Source: Nocardia sp. (GTDB taxonomy: Bacteria > Actinomycetota > Actinomycetes > Mycobacteriales > Mycobacteriaceae). From it: a stretch of DNA of 6,171 bases. The notes under the pieces were generated by a model that worked only from the letters and a program-made list of their open reading frames with translations, was not told the origin of the DNA and did not search any database. Location: positions 1 through 6,171 of the forward strand of contig JABFXT010000184.1 of NCBI GenBank assembly GCA_013361595.1, given 5' to 3'. A program made the position numbers and the translations under genes. Position 1 is the first letter of the stretch, and each line of letters begins with the position of its first letter. This document shows, piece after piece, positions 5,593 to 6,171 of the stretch.

Positions 5593-6171
5593 TCGACCAT
5601 CGAGGTGATCACCGAACCCGGCTCCGGATGGACCTGGGCCCAGCGACGGACGCTCATCGTGACCTGCCCCGCGGTGGCCCTGGTGATCGCTTCCATGGCC
5701 GCGCTCTACAGTGCGCTGCCGCAGGTCGCCGTGGCGACCGGCGCCGACCGGACCGAGTCGGCGTGGATCGTGGACGGGTACACCCTCGCGCTGGCCTGCC
5801 TGGTGTTACCTGCCGGTGCGCTCGGCGACCGCTATGGTCGCCGCCTGCTCTTGCTGATCGGGCTCGCGGTGTTCGCTGTCGCTTCGGTACTACCGCTTTT
5901 CACCGCACAGGTCGAAGTTCTCATCGCAGCCCGCGCCCTGGCCGGAGTTGGCGCCGCGCTGGTCATGCCCTCGACCCTGTCGCTGATCACCGCCGGTTTT
6001 CCCGCCGGCACAGCGAGCCGGGCGATCGGGGTATGGGCCGGGTTCGCCGGTAGCGGAGGGCTGCTGGGGCTGGCCGGGGCCGGACTGTTGCTGCGCTGGT
6101 GGTCCTGGCAGTCGGTGTTCGCCGGTCTGGCGATCGCAGCGGCATTGTTGTTCGCGGCGGGATTCGTGCTC
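5590..6171 (+). CDS. MFS transporter, DHA2 (EmrB/QacA-like) type, 3' end outside window
   Basis: The first 194 residues of a proton-coupled multidrug or metabolite exporter in the cytoplasmic membrane, cut by the window edge. Hydrophobic helices are seen at about 21-43, 58-78, 86-105, 108-132, 143-168 and 174-194. Motif A is GALGDRYGRR (76-85) in the loop after helix 2. The preceding SAWIVDGYTLALA (57-69) is typical of 14-helix drug:H+ antiporters, with Asp62 in the membrane. ALAGVGAALVMPSTLSLI (116-133) is the usual helix 4 sequence. The antiporter motif C region in helix 5 reads AGSGGLLGLAGAGLLL (153-168), without the usual Gly-Pro. TTG 5590 is chosen for its ribosome binding site. Only 13 bp separate it from the P450 stop, so cotranscription and control by the divergent TetR are likely. 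Substrate unknown; possibly the P450 substrate or product. Confidence 0.85.
   Translation, partial: MSTIEVITEPGSGWTWAQRRTLIVTCPAVALVIASMAALYSALPQVAVATGADRTESAWIVDGYTLALACLVLPAGALGDRYGRRLLLLIGLAVFAVASVLPLFTAQVEVLIAARALAGVGAALVMPSTLSLITAGFPAGTASRAIGVWAGFAGSGGLLGLAGAGLLLRWWSWQSVFAGLAIAAALLFAAGFVL

Overview
The window is very GC-rich, with strong third-position G/C bias and GTG/TTG as well as ATG starts. The proteins look actinobacterial: a mycobacterial-type TPM-domain protein, a CYP144-like P450 and a DHA2-type MFS pump. I infer a member of the Mycobacteriales, most plausibly Nocardia or a close relative. This rests on recognising protein families by eye; no search was run.

Layout. (1) Minus strand, 1474 down to 107: a Tat-exported, possibly lipid-anchored acetamidase/formamidase-family protein. 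It is cut at codon 88 by an in-frame TGA (1211-1213), where relatives appear to carry Trp. The frame is intact on both sides, so this is a recent pseudogene, a sequence error, or a gene expressed by readthrough or restart. (2) 1475-1655: a divergent intergenic region with an AT-rich patch on the amidase side and a -10-like TACATT set for leaderless transcription of the next gene. (3) Plus strand, 1656-3638: a 660-residue membrane protein with a signal peptide, an extracytoplasmic TPM domain, one membrane helix, a long cytoplasmic helical region and a Gly-rich tail. (4) Minus strand, 4201 down to 3641: a 186-residue TetR-type regulator, ending 2 bp from the TPM gene tail to tail. (5) 4202-4331: a divergent control region with a perfect 8+3+8 palindrome touching the tetR start codon and a second copy of its half-site toward the P450. 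(6) Plus strand, 4332-5576: a CYP144-like cytochrome P450. (7) Plus strand, 5590 to the window end: the first 194 residues of an MFS drug:H+ antiporter-like protein, 13 bp behind the P450 and with its own ribosome binding site.

How the genes may work together. The right half reads as a small ligand-responsive module: a TetR repressor divergent from an oxidase gene, which is probably cotranscribed with an efflux pump. A divergent TetR/CYP144 pair also exists, as I recall, in Mycobacterium tuberculosis (Rv1776c/Rv1777); the downstream MFS gene would be the local addition. The left half (amidase, TPM protein) has no visible functional link to that module. I found no RNA genes, mobile elements, CRISPR arrays or convincing intrinsic terminators. 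The most noteworthy signals are the nonsense codon in the amidase and the palindrome that joins operator, candidate -10 and start codon of the tetR gene.
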